Source: Pseudomonas bubulae
Lineage (GTDB): Bacteria; Pseudomonadota; Gammaproteobacteria; Pseudomonadales; Pseudomonadaceae
Direction of reading: 5' to 3'
Assembly (NCBI RefSeq): GCF_037023725.1
Contig: NZ_CP146077.1
Span: forward strand, 1,091,001 to 1,155,000
DNA length: 64,000 nucleotides
Shown here: piece after piece, positions 39,304-47,423 of the stretch
Layout of the letters: every line of letters starts with the position of its first letter
Numbering within the stretch: position 1 is the stretch's first letter
Position numbers and translations under genes: made by a program
The notes under the pieces: model-generated
What the model was told of the DNA's origin: nothing
The model's database searches: none
What the model saw: only the letters and a program-made list of their open reading frames with translations

Positions 39304-39390
39304 TGTGGGAGCGGGCTTGCTCGCGACCGCATCACCACGGTCTTCCTGGAGCACCGAGTCGCCTGAATCGCGAGCAAGCCCGCTCCCACA
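39304..39390. repeat. REP palindrome pair
   Basis: Two inverted cores between the sRNA terminator and the 3' end of the LysR gene. Confidence 0.85.
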
Positions 39391-39400
39391 AGGTGGTCAG

Positions 39401-40300
39401 CTACAGCGCCCCTTCATCGCCCTGCATCACATCTTCAAGCAACGTGCGCAACAGTCCCAAAGTGGCTTGCTGGCGTTGCACATCGCGACACACCAGCCCC
39501 ACTTGCAGCGGTACCCGTGGCTCGCTCAGCGGCTTCCACAGCAGCGCCTTGTCGTCGTGTTGATGACGCGAGCGCCCTGGCAAGACAGTGGCCAGCTTGC
39601 TATGGGGCAGGCTGTCGAGGATCCCCGCCATGGTGTTGAGCTCGGCCTGCACCTGCGGGCGACGGCCCAGATTGGCAAGCTGGGCTTGCCAGATCTGGCG
39701 CACCTGAAACTCCTCCCCCAGCAGCAACATTGGCAGCTCTGCCGCCTGGCTCAAGGACACTTTCTTGAATTCGCGCAATGGATGATCCGCCGGGATCACC
39801 AGTTGCAGTTCGTCTTCGTAAAGCATCATGGCGTGCAGCCCAGGCTGGCGTGGCGGCAGGTAACTGATGCCAATGTCGAGTGAACCATTCAGCAGGCGCC
39901 GTTCGATCTCTATGCCCGTGAGCTCGTAGATCTGTACCACCAAATGGGGTTGGGCCTGACGTACACGCTCCAGCATCTGCGGCACCAGGCTGGTATGCAC
40001 AGTTTGCAATACACCGATGGCAATGGTGCGCAGGGCCTGGCCCTGAAAGTTGTGCAGAGCCTCTTTGGCCCGCTGCAATCCGTCGAGCAAGGGCAGCGCG
40101 TGGTTGTACAGCGTGTGTGCTGCCAAAGTAGGCAGCAGGCGCTTGCTGCTGCGCTCGAACAGGCTCACATCAAGGTTGTGTTCGAGCTGACGGATCTGCT
40201 GGGAGAGGGCTGGCTGCGAGATGCAAAGCCGCTCGGCGGCACGGCCCACATGGCCTTCTTCATAGACCGCGACGAAATAACGCAGTTGCTTGAAATCCAT
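39401..40300 (-). CDS. LysR-family transcriptional regulator
   Basis: A 299-residue LysR protein: N-terminal winged helix (LRYFVAVYEEGHVGRAAERLCISQPALSQQIRQLE, residues ~5-40) and a periplasmic-binding-like effector domain from about residue 90. It is divergent from the aminotransferase gene, which it may control. A 15-bp palindrome lies over its start codon (40299-40313), and the ribosome site is weak. Effector unknown. Confidence 0.92.
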   Translation of the reverse strand: MDFKQLRYFVAVYEEGHVGRAAERLCISQPALSQQIRQLEHNLDVSLFERSSKRLLPTLAAHTLYNHALPLLDGLQRAKEALHNFQGQALRTIAIGVLQTVHTSLVPQMLERVRQAQPHLVVQIYELTGIEIERRLLNGSLDIGISYLPPRQPGLHAMMLYEDELQLVIPADHPLREFKKVSLSQAAELPMLLLGEEFQVRQIWQAQLANLGRRPQVQAELNTMAGILDSLPHSKLATVLPGRSRHQHDDKALLWKPLSEPRVPLQVGLVCRDVQRQQATLGLLRTLLEDVMQGDEGAL

Positions 40301-40313
40301 AAGTAATACTTAT
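40299..40313. promoter_or_regulatory. LysR-type palindrome over the regulator's start codon
   Basis: ATAAGTAATACTTAT is a perfect palindrome around a central A with the T-N11-A layout of LysR boxes. It overlaps the start and leader of the LysR gene, suggesting autoregulation, and is 205 bp from the aminotransferase start. Confidence 0.5.
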
Positions 40314-40517
40314 CGAAAATGCTTAAAAAACGAAATGGCTCAACGGCCTGCCGGCGCCTAGTCTACGCCCATTCCACAAGGCTCATCGAGCCAGAGATGC
40401 TGATAGGCAACGGCGTTTTACATAGGCAGGACAATAAACCCGAGCAGAGGTTTACCTTTCCCATGAAGCGTCGGCGGTTGCAAATCGAATCTGTTTATGG
40501 TCACAAGGTCCGCGTGC

Positions 40518-41801
40518 ATGAACCTGTTTAACCTGCGTCGCCATTCCCCCAGCCTCGAAGAAATGGCCGCCCACTCTGCGCCATCCAAAGCTGGCAACCA
40601 CCCGTCCCGAGACTGCCTGATGCCCTGCGTTGAGCGTGAAGCCCAAGTGTTTGTGCGCGGCCAGGGCTCATGGATGTGGGACAGCGACAGCCGTGCATAT
40701 CTGGATTTTACCCAGGGCAGTGCGGCCAACAGCCTGGGCCACAGCCCGGCGGTGCTGGTCAAGGCAATGACCGAGCAGGCGCAATCATTGCTAAACCCGG
40801 GTGCAGGTTTTCTAAACCGCGGGATGTTGAACCTGGCGCAGCGCTTGTGTGAAAGCACCGGTAGTGATCAGGTGCATTTGCTCAACACCGGCGCTGAGGC
40901 CAATGAAGGTGCGATCAAGCTGGCACGCAAATGGGGCCAGCTGCATCGCGGTGGCGCCCATCGGATCATCACGGCCAGCCGCAGCTGCCACGGTCGCAGC
41001 TTTGGCGCGATGTCGGCTTCGGGCAGCGCATCTGTGGATAACCGCTTCGAGCCACAGTTGCCGGGTTTTATCAATGTGCCGTTCAACGATTTGCCGGCGC
41101 TGCATGCGGCAGTCGATGCGCAGACCGTGGCCATCATGCTGGAGCCGGTACAAAGCGAAGCCGGGGTGATTCCTGCGACTGAGCACTACCTCAAGGGTGT
41201 TGAGCGCTTGTGTCGCGAGCTGGGCATTTTGCTGATCCTGGATGAAGTGCAGACCGGCGTGGGGCGTTGCGGCACCTTGCTGGCAGAACAGAATTACGCC
41301 ATTCGCGCCGACATCATTACGTTAGGCAAGGGCCTGGGCGGCGGTGTACCAGTGGCCGCATTGCTGGCTCGGGGCAAGGCCTGTTGCCTGGAGCCCGGCG
41401 AGCTGGGCGGTACCCATCATGGCAATGCCTTGATGAGCGCAGCGGGGTTGGCGGTGCTGGATACCGTGCTGGACAAGGGCTTTCTGCAGCAGGTTCGCGA
41501 CGCGGGGCAACACCTGCGCGAGGGTTTGGGCCGGTTGGCGAATAGTTATGCACAGGGCGAATTGCGCGGCCAGGGTCTGCTTTGGGGTCTGACCTTGTCG
41601 GATAACTCGGCAGACGCTGTGGTCAAGGCGGCGTTGTATGAGGGCTTGCTGATCAGCGCCCCGCAGCCCGACTGCCTGCGTTTTACCCCGGCCCTGTGTG
41701 TGAGCAAGGGCAATATCGATGAAATGCTGCTGCGTCTGGCCCGGGCGTTTTCCCGGGTTCGAACGGCGCAATTGCAGTGCCGTCGCGGGGTTGCCGTCTG
41801 A
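40518..41801 (+). CDS. Class III aminotransferase, acetylornithine-aminotransferase-like
   Basis: A 427-residue PLP enzyme. PLP phosphate site LLNTGAEANEGAIKLAR (about residues 115-131), acidic LILDEVQTGVGRCG (about 240) and catalytic Lys in ITLGKGLGGGVP (about 276). The closest familiar relatives are acetylornithine and ornithine aminotransferases, but the longer basic N-terminus (NLRRHSPSLEEMAAHSAPSK) is unusual, and the substrate is uncertain. ATG 40518 has AAGG 10 nt upstream. It is divergent from the LysR gene and lies next to the PQQ cluster; a terminator follows. Confidence 0.88.
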   Translation: MNLFNLRRHSPSLEEMAAHSAPSKAGNHPSRDCLMPCVEREAQVFVRGQGSWMWDSDSRAYLDFTQGSAANSLGHSPAVLVKAMTEQAQSLLNPGAGFLNRGMLNLAQRLCESTGSDQVHLLNTGAEANEGAIKLARKWGQLHRGGAHRIITASRSCHGRSFGAMSASGSASVDNRFEPQLPGFINVPFNDLPALHAAVDAQTVAIMLEPVQSEAGVIPATEHYLKGVERLCRELGILLILDEVQTGVGRCGTLLAEQNYAIRADIITLGKGLGGGVPVAALLARGKACCLEPGELGGTHHGNALMSAAGLAVLDTVLDKGFLQQVRDAGQHLREGLGRLANSYAQGELRGQGLLWGLTLSDNSADAVVKAALYEGLLISAPQPDCLRFTPALCVSKGNIDEMLLRLARAFSRVRTAQLQCRRGVAV

Positions 41802-41850
41802 TTGCAGCCGTTACACAGAATTTAAAGAACCGTCTCGCGGTATAACGCAT

Positions 41851-41891
41851 CGCCCCGTGCCTGATTTCTTCGGTACGGGGCGTTTTTTTTT
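41851..41891 (+). terminator. Rho-independent terminator after the aminotransferase
   Basis: CGCCCCGTGCC pairs with GGTACGGGGCG (one G-T pair) around a 10-nt loop and ends in nine T. Confidence 0.92.
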
Positions 41892-41987
41892 GTCTGTGGA
41901 TAAGTTCAGTCTGAACCTTTGGCTTGCGCCTGGAGTAGATTAGAAGCAGGGCCATTTCTGGCCCGCCACTATCAGGGAGCTGCGCAT

Positions 41988-42146
41988 ATGGATCTTATTA
42001 AAATCATCTTTGCCATTCTGCTTCCACCGCTGGGTGTGTTTATGCAGGTGGGTTTTGCCGGTGCGTTCTGGCTGAATATTCTGCTGACCCTGTGCGGCTA
42101 TATCCCGGGCATCGTGCATGCGGTGTGGATTATCGCCAAGCGGTAA
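41988..42146 (+). CDS. YqaE/Pmp3 family small membrane protein
   Basis: A 52-residue two-helix protein (LIKIIFAILLPPLGVFMQVG, then FWLNILLTLCGYIPGIVHAV) with the family signature of Pro-Pro-Leu-Gly-Val and Gly-Tyr-x-Pro-Gly-Ile. Pmp3 proteins affect membrane potential and cation tolerance in yeast and plants and are stress-linked in bacteria. AGGGAG precedes the ATG by 7-8 nt. It is a single gene in its own unit, converging with the S9 peptidase. Confidence 0.9.
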   Translation: MDLIKIIFAILLPPLGVFMQVGFAGAFWLNILLTLCGYIPGIVHAVWIIAKR

Positions 42147-42163
42147 ACAGGCAGCGACTACAG

Positions 42164-43996
42164 TTATGTATCGGCCTGCATCACCTGGCTATAAAACAAC
42201 CATTCCTGTTCCAGTGCATGGGCCTGGTTACTGGCCTTGCGAAAGCCGTGGCGCTCGTCCGGGTAGTAATGGGCCTGGGCCGGGATGCCGTTGTATTGCA
42301 GGGCCTGGAGCATGTCGCGGGTTTGTTGCGGCACCACTACAGCGTCCAGCTCACCCTGGAAGAAAATAACCGGCACGCTGATCTGGTTGGCGTACAGCAA
42401 CGGAGTGCGCGCTGCATAGCGTTCAGCGTCGCGCTCCGGATCGCCAATCAGCCAGTCCAGGTAGTCACCTTCAAACTTGTGGGTGGACCGCGTCAGCGCA
42501 ATCGGGTCGCTGACCCCGTACAGGCTGGCACCCGCCCGGAACACTTTATGGAATGCCAGCGCGCACAAGGTGGTGTAACCCCCCGCGCTGCCGCCACGAA
42601 TAAACGCACGGCGGGGAGCAATCAGATCTTGTTCGGTGAGATAACTGACCACCGCGCAGGCATCTTCGACATCCACCACGCCCCAATTCAAATGCAAGGC
42701 TTGACGATACTCACGGCCATAGCCGGTGCTGCCGCGATAGTTGAGGTCAGCCACGGCAAAGCCGCGCTGGGTCCAGTATTGAATGCGCGGGTCTAGCATC
42801 GGGTAACAGGCCGAAGTCGGACCGCCGTGGATAAATACCAGCAGGGGCGGTTTTTTTTCGCCGTTCATAGCCGGGTAGAAAAAACCGTGGGCATGGCCCG
42901 TTCCAGAGGGATAACGCAGAGTTCTCGGGCGGCTGATACGTTCGGGGGGCAGCGGTGCAATGCCACCTGCCAGTACCTCCACCTTATGCTCGGCACGGCA
43001 GATACGGATCACGGCTGAAGGGCGTATCGGCGATGCTGCGATGCAGTAGATAAATGCCTCATCCAATGCCAGGCTGCGAAAATGGCTGTAGTCACCGGTG
43101 AAGTCTTCGAGGTTGCCGTCAGCTGTGCGGATGCCCAGTCGCCCGAAGCCGTCCTCGGTCCAACTGGCCAGATAGGCCTGCTCTCCCAGTGGCACAAAGG
43201 TGCTGGTGCCCAGTTGCCAAGGGGCCGGGGCGTGATCGGCGCGCGCGCTGGGCGCGGGTACCAGGCCTTCGCCAGATTCGGCCCAGGGCTGCCAGAAACC
43301 TGCGCGGTCGGTCAGGCAATGGAGCCGGTTATGTTCGTCGAAACGCGGCTGTTGCAGCGATTCCTCATCAAGATCACCGGCCAGGCATTGCGCGGTGTTC
43401 CAGCGCCCGGCGGTTTGGCCTTCGGCCAGCATCAAACGGGTAGAGGTCCACGGCTGGTGTGGACGGCTCCATTCAACCCAGGCCAGGCGCTGGCCGTCAG
43501 GGCTCAGCGCCGGTGCGCCGTAGAAGTCGGCACCTTCAGCCAGGATCTGACGTTCAAGGGTGTCCAGGTCGATGCTGACCAGTCGGTGTTGGTCGCCGGT
43601 TTCTTCGACTGCCAGCACCTGCCCGCCGGCAAACTGCACGCCGCCGTAGCGGCATTCGCCCTGGGTCAGTGCCTGCGGGGCGCTACCTTCCAGAGGTTGC
43701 AGATACAGCTGCTGATCGGTTTCGTTGACGAACACCACGGCGTTATCGCTCAGGCAAAACCCGCCACCGCCGTACTCATAGACCCGGCTGCGTGCGCTGA
43801 AACCAGCGGGCGTCAGGCAGTGGGCCTGGCCATCGCGCCAGTGCCAGATGCGCGAGGCCGCATCCTGTGGACGATATTCGTTCCAGAACAGGCCTTGAGG
43901 GCCGACTCGCAATTCTGCGAAATCAACCCCGGCGGCCACGGCGAGTGCGGCGCTGAAGGGCTCAGCTTTTGGCGATAAGACGTGAGTTTCGTTCAT
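42164..43996 (-). CDS. S9-family prolyl oligopeptidase-like peptidase at the end of the pqq cluster
   Basis: A 610-residue protein with a beta-propeller N-terminal half and an alpha/beta-hydrolase C-terminal half. The catalytic Ser is in [12 protein letters not shown] (about residue 464), the Asp follows [11 protein letters not shown] and the His is in PDERHGFRK. Its ATG lies inside the end of pqqE (35-nt overlap) with a weak ribosome site, so it is probably translated by coupling. Peptidases at this spot are seen in other Pseudomonas pqq clusters, where processing of PqqA remnants is suspected; this is not shown. Confidence 0.85.
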   Translation of the reverse strand: MNETHVLSPKAEPFSAALAVAAGVDFAELRVGPQGLFWNEYRPQDAASRIWHWRDGQAHCLTPAGFSARSRVYEYGGGGFCLSDNAVVFVNETDQQLYLQPLEGSAPQALTQGECRYGGVQFAGGQVLAVEETGDQHRLVSIDLDTLERQILAEGADFYGAPALSPDGQRLAWVEWSRPHQPWTSTRLMLAEGQTAGRWNTAQCLAGDLDEESLQQPRFDEHNRLHCLTDRAGFWQPWAESGEGLVPAPSARADHAPAPWQLGTSTFVPLGEQAYLASWTEDGFGRLGIRTADGNLEDFTGDYSHFRSLALDEAFIYCIAASPIRPSAVIRICRAEHKVEVLAGGIAPLPPERISRPRTLRYPSGTGHAHGFFYPAMNGEKKPPLLVFIHGGPTSACYPMLDPRIQYWTQRGFAVADLNYRGSTGYGREYRQALHLNWGVVDVEDACAVVSYLTEQDLIAPRRAFIRGGSAGGYTTLCALAFHKVFRAGASLYGVSDPIALTRSTHKFEGDYLDWLIGDPERDAERYAARTPLLYANQISVPVIFFQGELDAVVVPQQTRDMLQALQYNGIPAQAHYYPDERHGFRKASNQAHALEQEWLFYSQVMQADT

Positions 43997-45128
43997 TTCG
44001 GAAGGCCAATTGTTCGATGGTCTGGGTGGCGTGCTCGGCTTCTTCGCGCGCCTTGAGAATCAGGTTGTGTTGGGGCGATTTGCTGCACACCGGGTCCGCA
44101 TTGCTGGCGTCCCCGGTGAGCATAAAGGCCTGGCAACGGCAGCCGCCGAAGTCCTTTTCTTTCTCGTCGCACGAGCGGCAGGGCTCGGGCATCCAGTCAT
44201 AACCACGAAAACGGTTGAAGCCAAACGAGTCGTACCAGATGTGCTGCATGCTGTGGTCACGCACATTGGGGAACTCGACCGGCATTTGTCGGGCACCATG
44301 ACACGGCAGGGCCGTGCCGTCAGGTGTAACGGTCAAAAAGATGCTGCCCCAGCCGTTCATGCAGGCTTTTGGGCGTTCTTCGTAATAGTCCGGCGTCACG
44401 AAGATCAGCTTGCAGGGGTGACCCTCTGCTTCCAGTTTGGCCCGGTATTCGTTGGTGATGCGCTCAGCCCGTACCAGTTGCTCCTTGGTCGGTAGCAGGC
44501 CGACACGGTTGAGCTGGGCCCAGCCGTAGAACTGACAGGTGGCCAGCTCAACAAAGTCGGCTTCAAGGGCGATGCACAGCTCGATGATGCGGTCGATTTT
44601 GTCGATGTTGTGCCGATGGGTGACGAAGTTCAGCACCATCGGGTAGCCGTGGGCCTTGACGGCCCTGGCCATTTCGAGCTTTTGCGCGAAGGCTTTTTTC
44701 GAGCCGGCCAGCAGGTTGTTGACCTGCTCGTCGCTGGCCTGGAAGCTGATCTGGATATGGTCCAGCCCGGCTTTTTTGAAGTCGCTGATCTTTTGCTCGG
44801 TCAGGCCGATGCCCGAGGTGATCAAGTTGGTATAGAAACCCAGCTTGCGCGCTTCGCCAATCAACTCTGCCAGATCCTGGCGCACCAGTGGCTCGCCACC
44901 GGAGAACCCCAGTTGCGCTGCACCCATCTCCCGCGCCTCGCGAAACACCTTGATCCACTGTTCGGTGCTCAGTTCTTTGCCCTGCTGGGCGAAGTCCAGA
45001 GGGTTGGAGCAATACGGACATTGTAACGGGCAGCGGTAGGTCAATTCAGCCAGCAGCCACAGCGGCAGGCCGACTTCAGGCTTGGGCGGGATACGGCTGT
45101 CAGGCAAGTTCGATCCAGTGCTCTGCAC
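43962..45128 (-). CDS. pqqE: PqqA peptide cyclase (radical SAM)
   Basis: Forms the C-C bond between Glu and Tyr of PqqA. A 388-residue radical-SAM/SPASM enzyme: CPLQCPYC cluster motif (about residues 32-39), GGEP motif (GFSGGEPLV) and C-terminal SPASM cysteines ([27 protein letters not shown], then Cys near DPVC). The start is taken at GTG 45128 because GGAGG lies 6 nt upstream; upstream frames run through pqqD. It overlaps pqqD by 29 nt. Confidence 0.95.
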   Translation of the reverse strand: MQSTGSNLPDSRIPPKPEVGLPLWLLAELTYRCPLQCPYCSNPLDFAQQGKELSTEQWIKVFREAREMGAAQLGFSGGEPLVRQDLAELIGEARKLGFYTNLITSGIGLTEQKISDFKKAGLDHIQISFQASDEQVNNLLAGSKKAFAQKLEMARAVKAHGYPMVLNFVTHRHNIDKIDRIIELCIALEADFVELATCQFYGWAQLNRVGLLPTKEQLVRAERITNEYRAKLEAEGHPCKLIFVTPDYYEERPKACMNGWGSIFLTVTPDGTALPCHGARQMPVEFPNVRDHSMQHIWYDSFGFNRFRGYDWMPEPCRSCDEKEKDFGGCRCQAFMLTGDASNADPVCSKSPQHNLILKAREEAEHATQTIEQLAFRNERNSRLIAKS

Positions 45129-45375
45129 GAGCGACCTCCATAAATTGCTCGATATCTGCGCCGAGCTCGGGTACGCCGGGGAACTGTTTTTCCAGTTCGC
45201 CAATAATGGCCGCGACGTCGCGCTGGCCGTCGATCAGGCCGCCGATCAGGGCCGCGCTGTCATTGAGCTTGATCATGCCTTCGGGGTACAGCAACACATG
45301 GCCTTTTTGCGCGGGCTCGTACTGGTAACGATAGCCGGTGCGCCAGGTCGGGATTTTGCTGCGATCAAAGCTCAT
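45100..45375 (-). CDS. pqqD: PQQ peptide chaperone
   Basis: A 91-residue protein that binds PqqA and presents it to PqqE. Sequence features such as [18 protein letters not shown] and [12 protein letters not shown] follow the PqqD/RRE-type winged-helix fold. The ATG overlaps the pqqC stop in ATGA, and its end is overlapped by pqqE, so the three are tightly coupled. It is a separate gene here rather than fused to pqqC or pqqE as in some bacteria. Confidence 0.95.
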   Translation of the reverse strand: MSFDRSKIPTWRTGYRYQYEPAQKGHVLLYPEGMIKLNDSAALIGGLIDGQRDVAAIIGELEKQFPGVPELGADIEQFMEVARAEHWIELA

Positions 45376-46124
45376 AGGGTGATTCCTTTGTGCCAGACAC
45401 GTTGGCTGGTCACGCTGTGATAGGGCGGGCGGTCCAGCTCGTAGGCCATGGTCATGGCATCGAGCATGCTCCACAGGATATCGAGTTTGAACTGCAGGAT
45501 TTCCAGCATGCGCTGCTGGCCTTCATAAGTAGTGTAGTGCTGCAGGGTGATTGCCAGCCCGTGCTCCACGTCGCGTCGGGCCTGGCCCAACCGGGTGCGG
45601 AAGTATTCGTAGCCGGCGGGGTCGATCCACGGGTAATGCTGGGGCCAGCTGTCCAGGCGCGACTGATGGATTTGCGGCGCAAACATTTCGGTCAGCGAGC
45701 TGCTGGCGGCTTCTTCCCATGTAGCGCGGCGGGCGAAGTTGACGTAGGCATCCACGGCAAAACGAACGCCGGGCAGGACCAGCTCTTGAGAGCGCAGTTG
45801 ATCCGGGTCCAGGCCAACCGCTTGACCGAGGCGCAGCCAGGCTTCGATGCCGCCGTCTTCACCGGGCGCGCCGTCGTGGTCGATCATGCGTTGAATCCAC
45901 TCGCGGCGCACTTCACGGTCAGGGCAGTTGGCCAGGATCGCGGCATCCTTAAGCGGGATATTGACCTGGTAGTAGTAACGGTTGGCGACCCAGCCCTGGA
46001 TCTGCTCGCGAGTCGCGCGGCCTTCGTACATTGCCACCTGATAGGGGTGGTAGACGTGGTAATACGCGCCTTTGGCCCGCAGGGCGGCCTCGAATTCGGC
46101 GGTAGAGAGTGGGGCTTGGGTCAT
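45372..46124 (-). CDS. pqqC: Pyrroloquinoline-quinone synthase
   Basis: Cofactor-free oxidase of the haem-oxygenase fold that performs the final ring closure and oxidation of PQQ. The 250-residue length is standard. Typical segments are [15 protein letters not shown] near the N-terminus, [23 protein letters not shown] (active-site Tyr and Arg region), [22 protein letters not shown] and [19 protein letters not shown] lies 6-7 nt before the ATG. A REP-like hairpin separates it from pqqB. Confidence 0.97.
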   Translation of the reverse strand: MTQAPLSTAEFEAALRAKGAYYHVYHPYQVAMYEGRATREQIQGWVANRYYYQVNIPLKDAAILANCPDREVRREWIQRMIDHDGAPGEDGGIEAWLRLGQAVGLDPDQLRSQELVLPGVRFAVDAYVNFARRATWEEAASSSLTEMFAPQIHQSRLDSWPQHYPWIDPAGYEYFRTRLGQARRDVEHGLAITLQHYTTYEGQQRMLEILQFKLDILWSMLDAMTMAYELDRPPYHSVTSQRVWHKGITL

Positions 46125-46153
46125 CTGGTGCCTCCAAAAAAATGTGATGCCTT

Positions 46154-46192
46154 TGTAGCAGCTGCCGAAGGCTGCGTTCGGCAGCTGCTACA
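46154..46192. other. Long hairpin between pqqB and pqqC
   Basis: A perfect 16-bp stem (TGTAGCAGCTGCCGAA and its complement, 7-nt loop), 10 nt after the pqqB stop and 30 nt before pqqC. No T-run follows in the direction of transcription. It may stabilise the upstream message or reduce pqqCDE expression. Confidence 0.7.
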
Positions 46193-46202
46193 GATTCAGC
46201 TT

Positions 46203-47114
46203 TTACAATTCGATACTCATGCCATCAAAGGCCACTTCAACCCCCCGGCGAACCAGTTCGGCACGCTCGGCGGAGTCTTCGTCGAGAATCGGGTTGGTGT
46301 TGTTGATGTGGATAAGCACTTTGCGCTGCTCGGGCAGTTGCTCAAGCACTTCGAGCATGCCACCGGGGCCGTTTTGCGCCAGATGGCCCATTTCCCGGCC
46401 GGTACGGGTGCCTACGCCGCGGCGCTGCATTTCGTCGTCGTCCCACATGGTGCCATCTACCAGCAGGCAGTCGCTGCCCGCCATGATTTCCAGCAAGGGT
46501 GCGTCAACCTTGCCCAGGCCGGGGGCGTAGAACAGTTTGCCGCCGGTGCGCAGGTCTTCGACGATCAGGCCGATGTTGTCGCCCGGGTGCGGGTCGAAGC
46601 GATGCGGCGAATACGGCGGCGCGGCACTGCGCAGGGGCAGCGGGCTGAAACGCAGGTTGGGGCAGGCCGGGATGGTGAACGAACCTTCCAGCTCGATGCG
46701 GTTCCAGTTCAGGCCACCATTCCAGTGCTTAAGCATGGTGAACAGCGGGAAACCGGTGCTCAGGTCTTCGTGGACCATGTCAGTGCACCAGACTTCGTGG
46801 GGGCAGCCTTCGCGCAGGCTCAGCAGGCCGGTGGTGTGGTCGATCTGGCTGTCCATCAGAATGATGGCGCTGATCCCGGTATCACGCAGGGCACGGCCCG
46901 GTTGCATCGGGGCGAAGTCCTGGAGTTGCGCGCGAATGTCGGGCGAGGTGTTGCACAGCACCCAGTTCACGCCGTCGTCGGAGATCGCAATCGACGATTG
47001 GGTACGTGCCTTGGCGTTTAACGAACCATCACGAAAACCCGCGCAGTTGACGCAGTTGCAGTTCCACTGCGGGAAACCACCGCCAGCGGCGGAACCTAGA
47101 ATCTGGACAAACAT
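46203..47114 (-). CDS. pqqB: PQQ biosynthesis protein B (metallo-beta-lactamase fold)
   Basis: A 303-residue metallo-hydrolase-fold protein, recently viewed as an iron-dependent tyrosine hydroxylase acting on the Glu-Tyr intermediate. The [13 protein letters not shown] opening, [12 protein letters not shown] (cysteine cluster), [17 protein letters not shown] and HINNTNPI motifs are the PqqB signature. It starts 82 nt after the pqqA stop; a stem-loop with a T-run lies in that gap. GAGAAC precedes the ATG. Confidence 0.96.
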   Translation of the reverse strand: MFVQILGSAAGGGFPQWNCNCVNCAGFRDGSLNAKARTQSSIAISDDGVNWVLCNTSPDIRAQLQDFAPMQPGRALRDTGISAIILMDSQIDHTTGLLSLREGCPHEVWCTDMVHEDLSTGFPLFTMLKHWNGGLNWNRIELEGSFTIPACPNLRFSPLPLRSAAPPYSPHRFDPHPGDNIGLIVEDLRTGGKLFYAPGLGKVDAPLLEIMAGSDCLLVDGTMWDDDEMQRRGVGTRTGREMGHLAQNGPGGMLEVLEQLPEQRKVLIHINNTNPILDEDSAERAELVRRGVEVAFDGMSIEL

Positions 47115-47141
47115 GGCGTGTTCTCTTGCAAATCTGGAAAT

Positions 47142-47168
47142 AAAAACGCCCCGGCGAACCGAGGCGTT
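47142..47168 (-). terminator. Stem-loop with T-run between pqqA and pqqB (attenuator)
   Basis: In the transcribed strand AACGCC and GGCGTT pair, extended by CGG/CCG past one mismatch, with a 4-nt loop, and TTTTT follows. It lies 29 nt after the pqqA stop and should end most transcripts, giving more pqqA RNA than pqqBCDE RNA. Confidence 0.8.
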
Positions 47169-47196
47169 GGGTTGCTCTGCTCAGTGAAGAAGCAGA

Positions 47197-47271
47197 TCAA
47201 CGGCTAGCGAAGTACATGGTGACTTCAAAGCCAATACGCAGGTCGGTGTAAGCAGGTTTAGTCCAAGCCAT
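47197..47271 (-). CDS. pqqA: PQQ precursor peptide PqqA
   Basis: A 24-residue ribosomal peptide, MAWTKPAYTDLR followed by IGFEVTMYFASR. Glu16 and Tyr20, spaced as E-x-x-x-Y, are the two residues fused to make PQQ. AAGGAG lies 7 nt before the ATG. The short length explains why it is easily missed. It sits between pqqF and pqqB on the same strand, with its own leader of about 150 bp that probably contains the promoter. Confidence 0.98.
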   Translation of the reverse strand: MAWTKPAYTDLRIGFEVTMYFASR

Positions 47272-47423
47272 AACATGACTCCTTCAGCGGGTGGGTGAGT
47301 AGTGTCTCTTGATTAGTCCAGCTCCCGAAGGAGATGTTCAAAAGCTTAGGTGGCTATGTTACTAAATTTGACGCTTTTTGAACGCCCAATGTCGAAGAAA
47401 GCCCTTTGCAGGGTTGGTAATTA

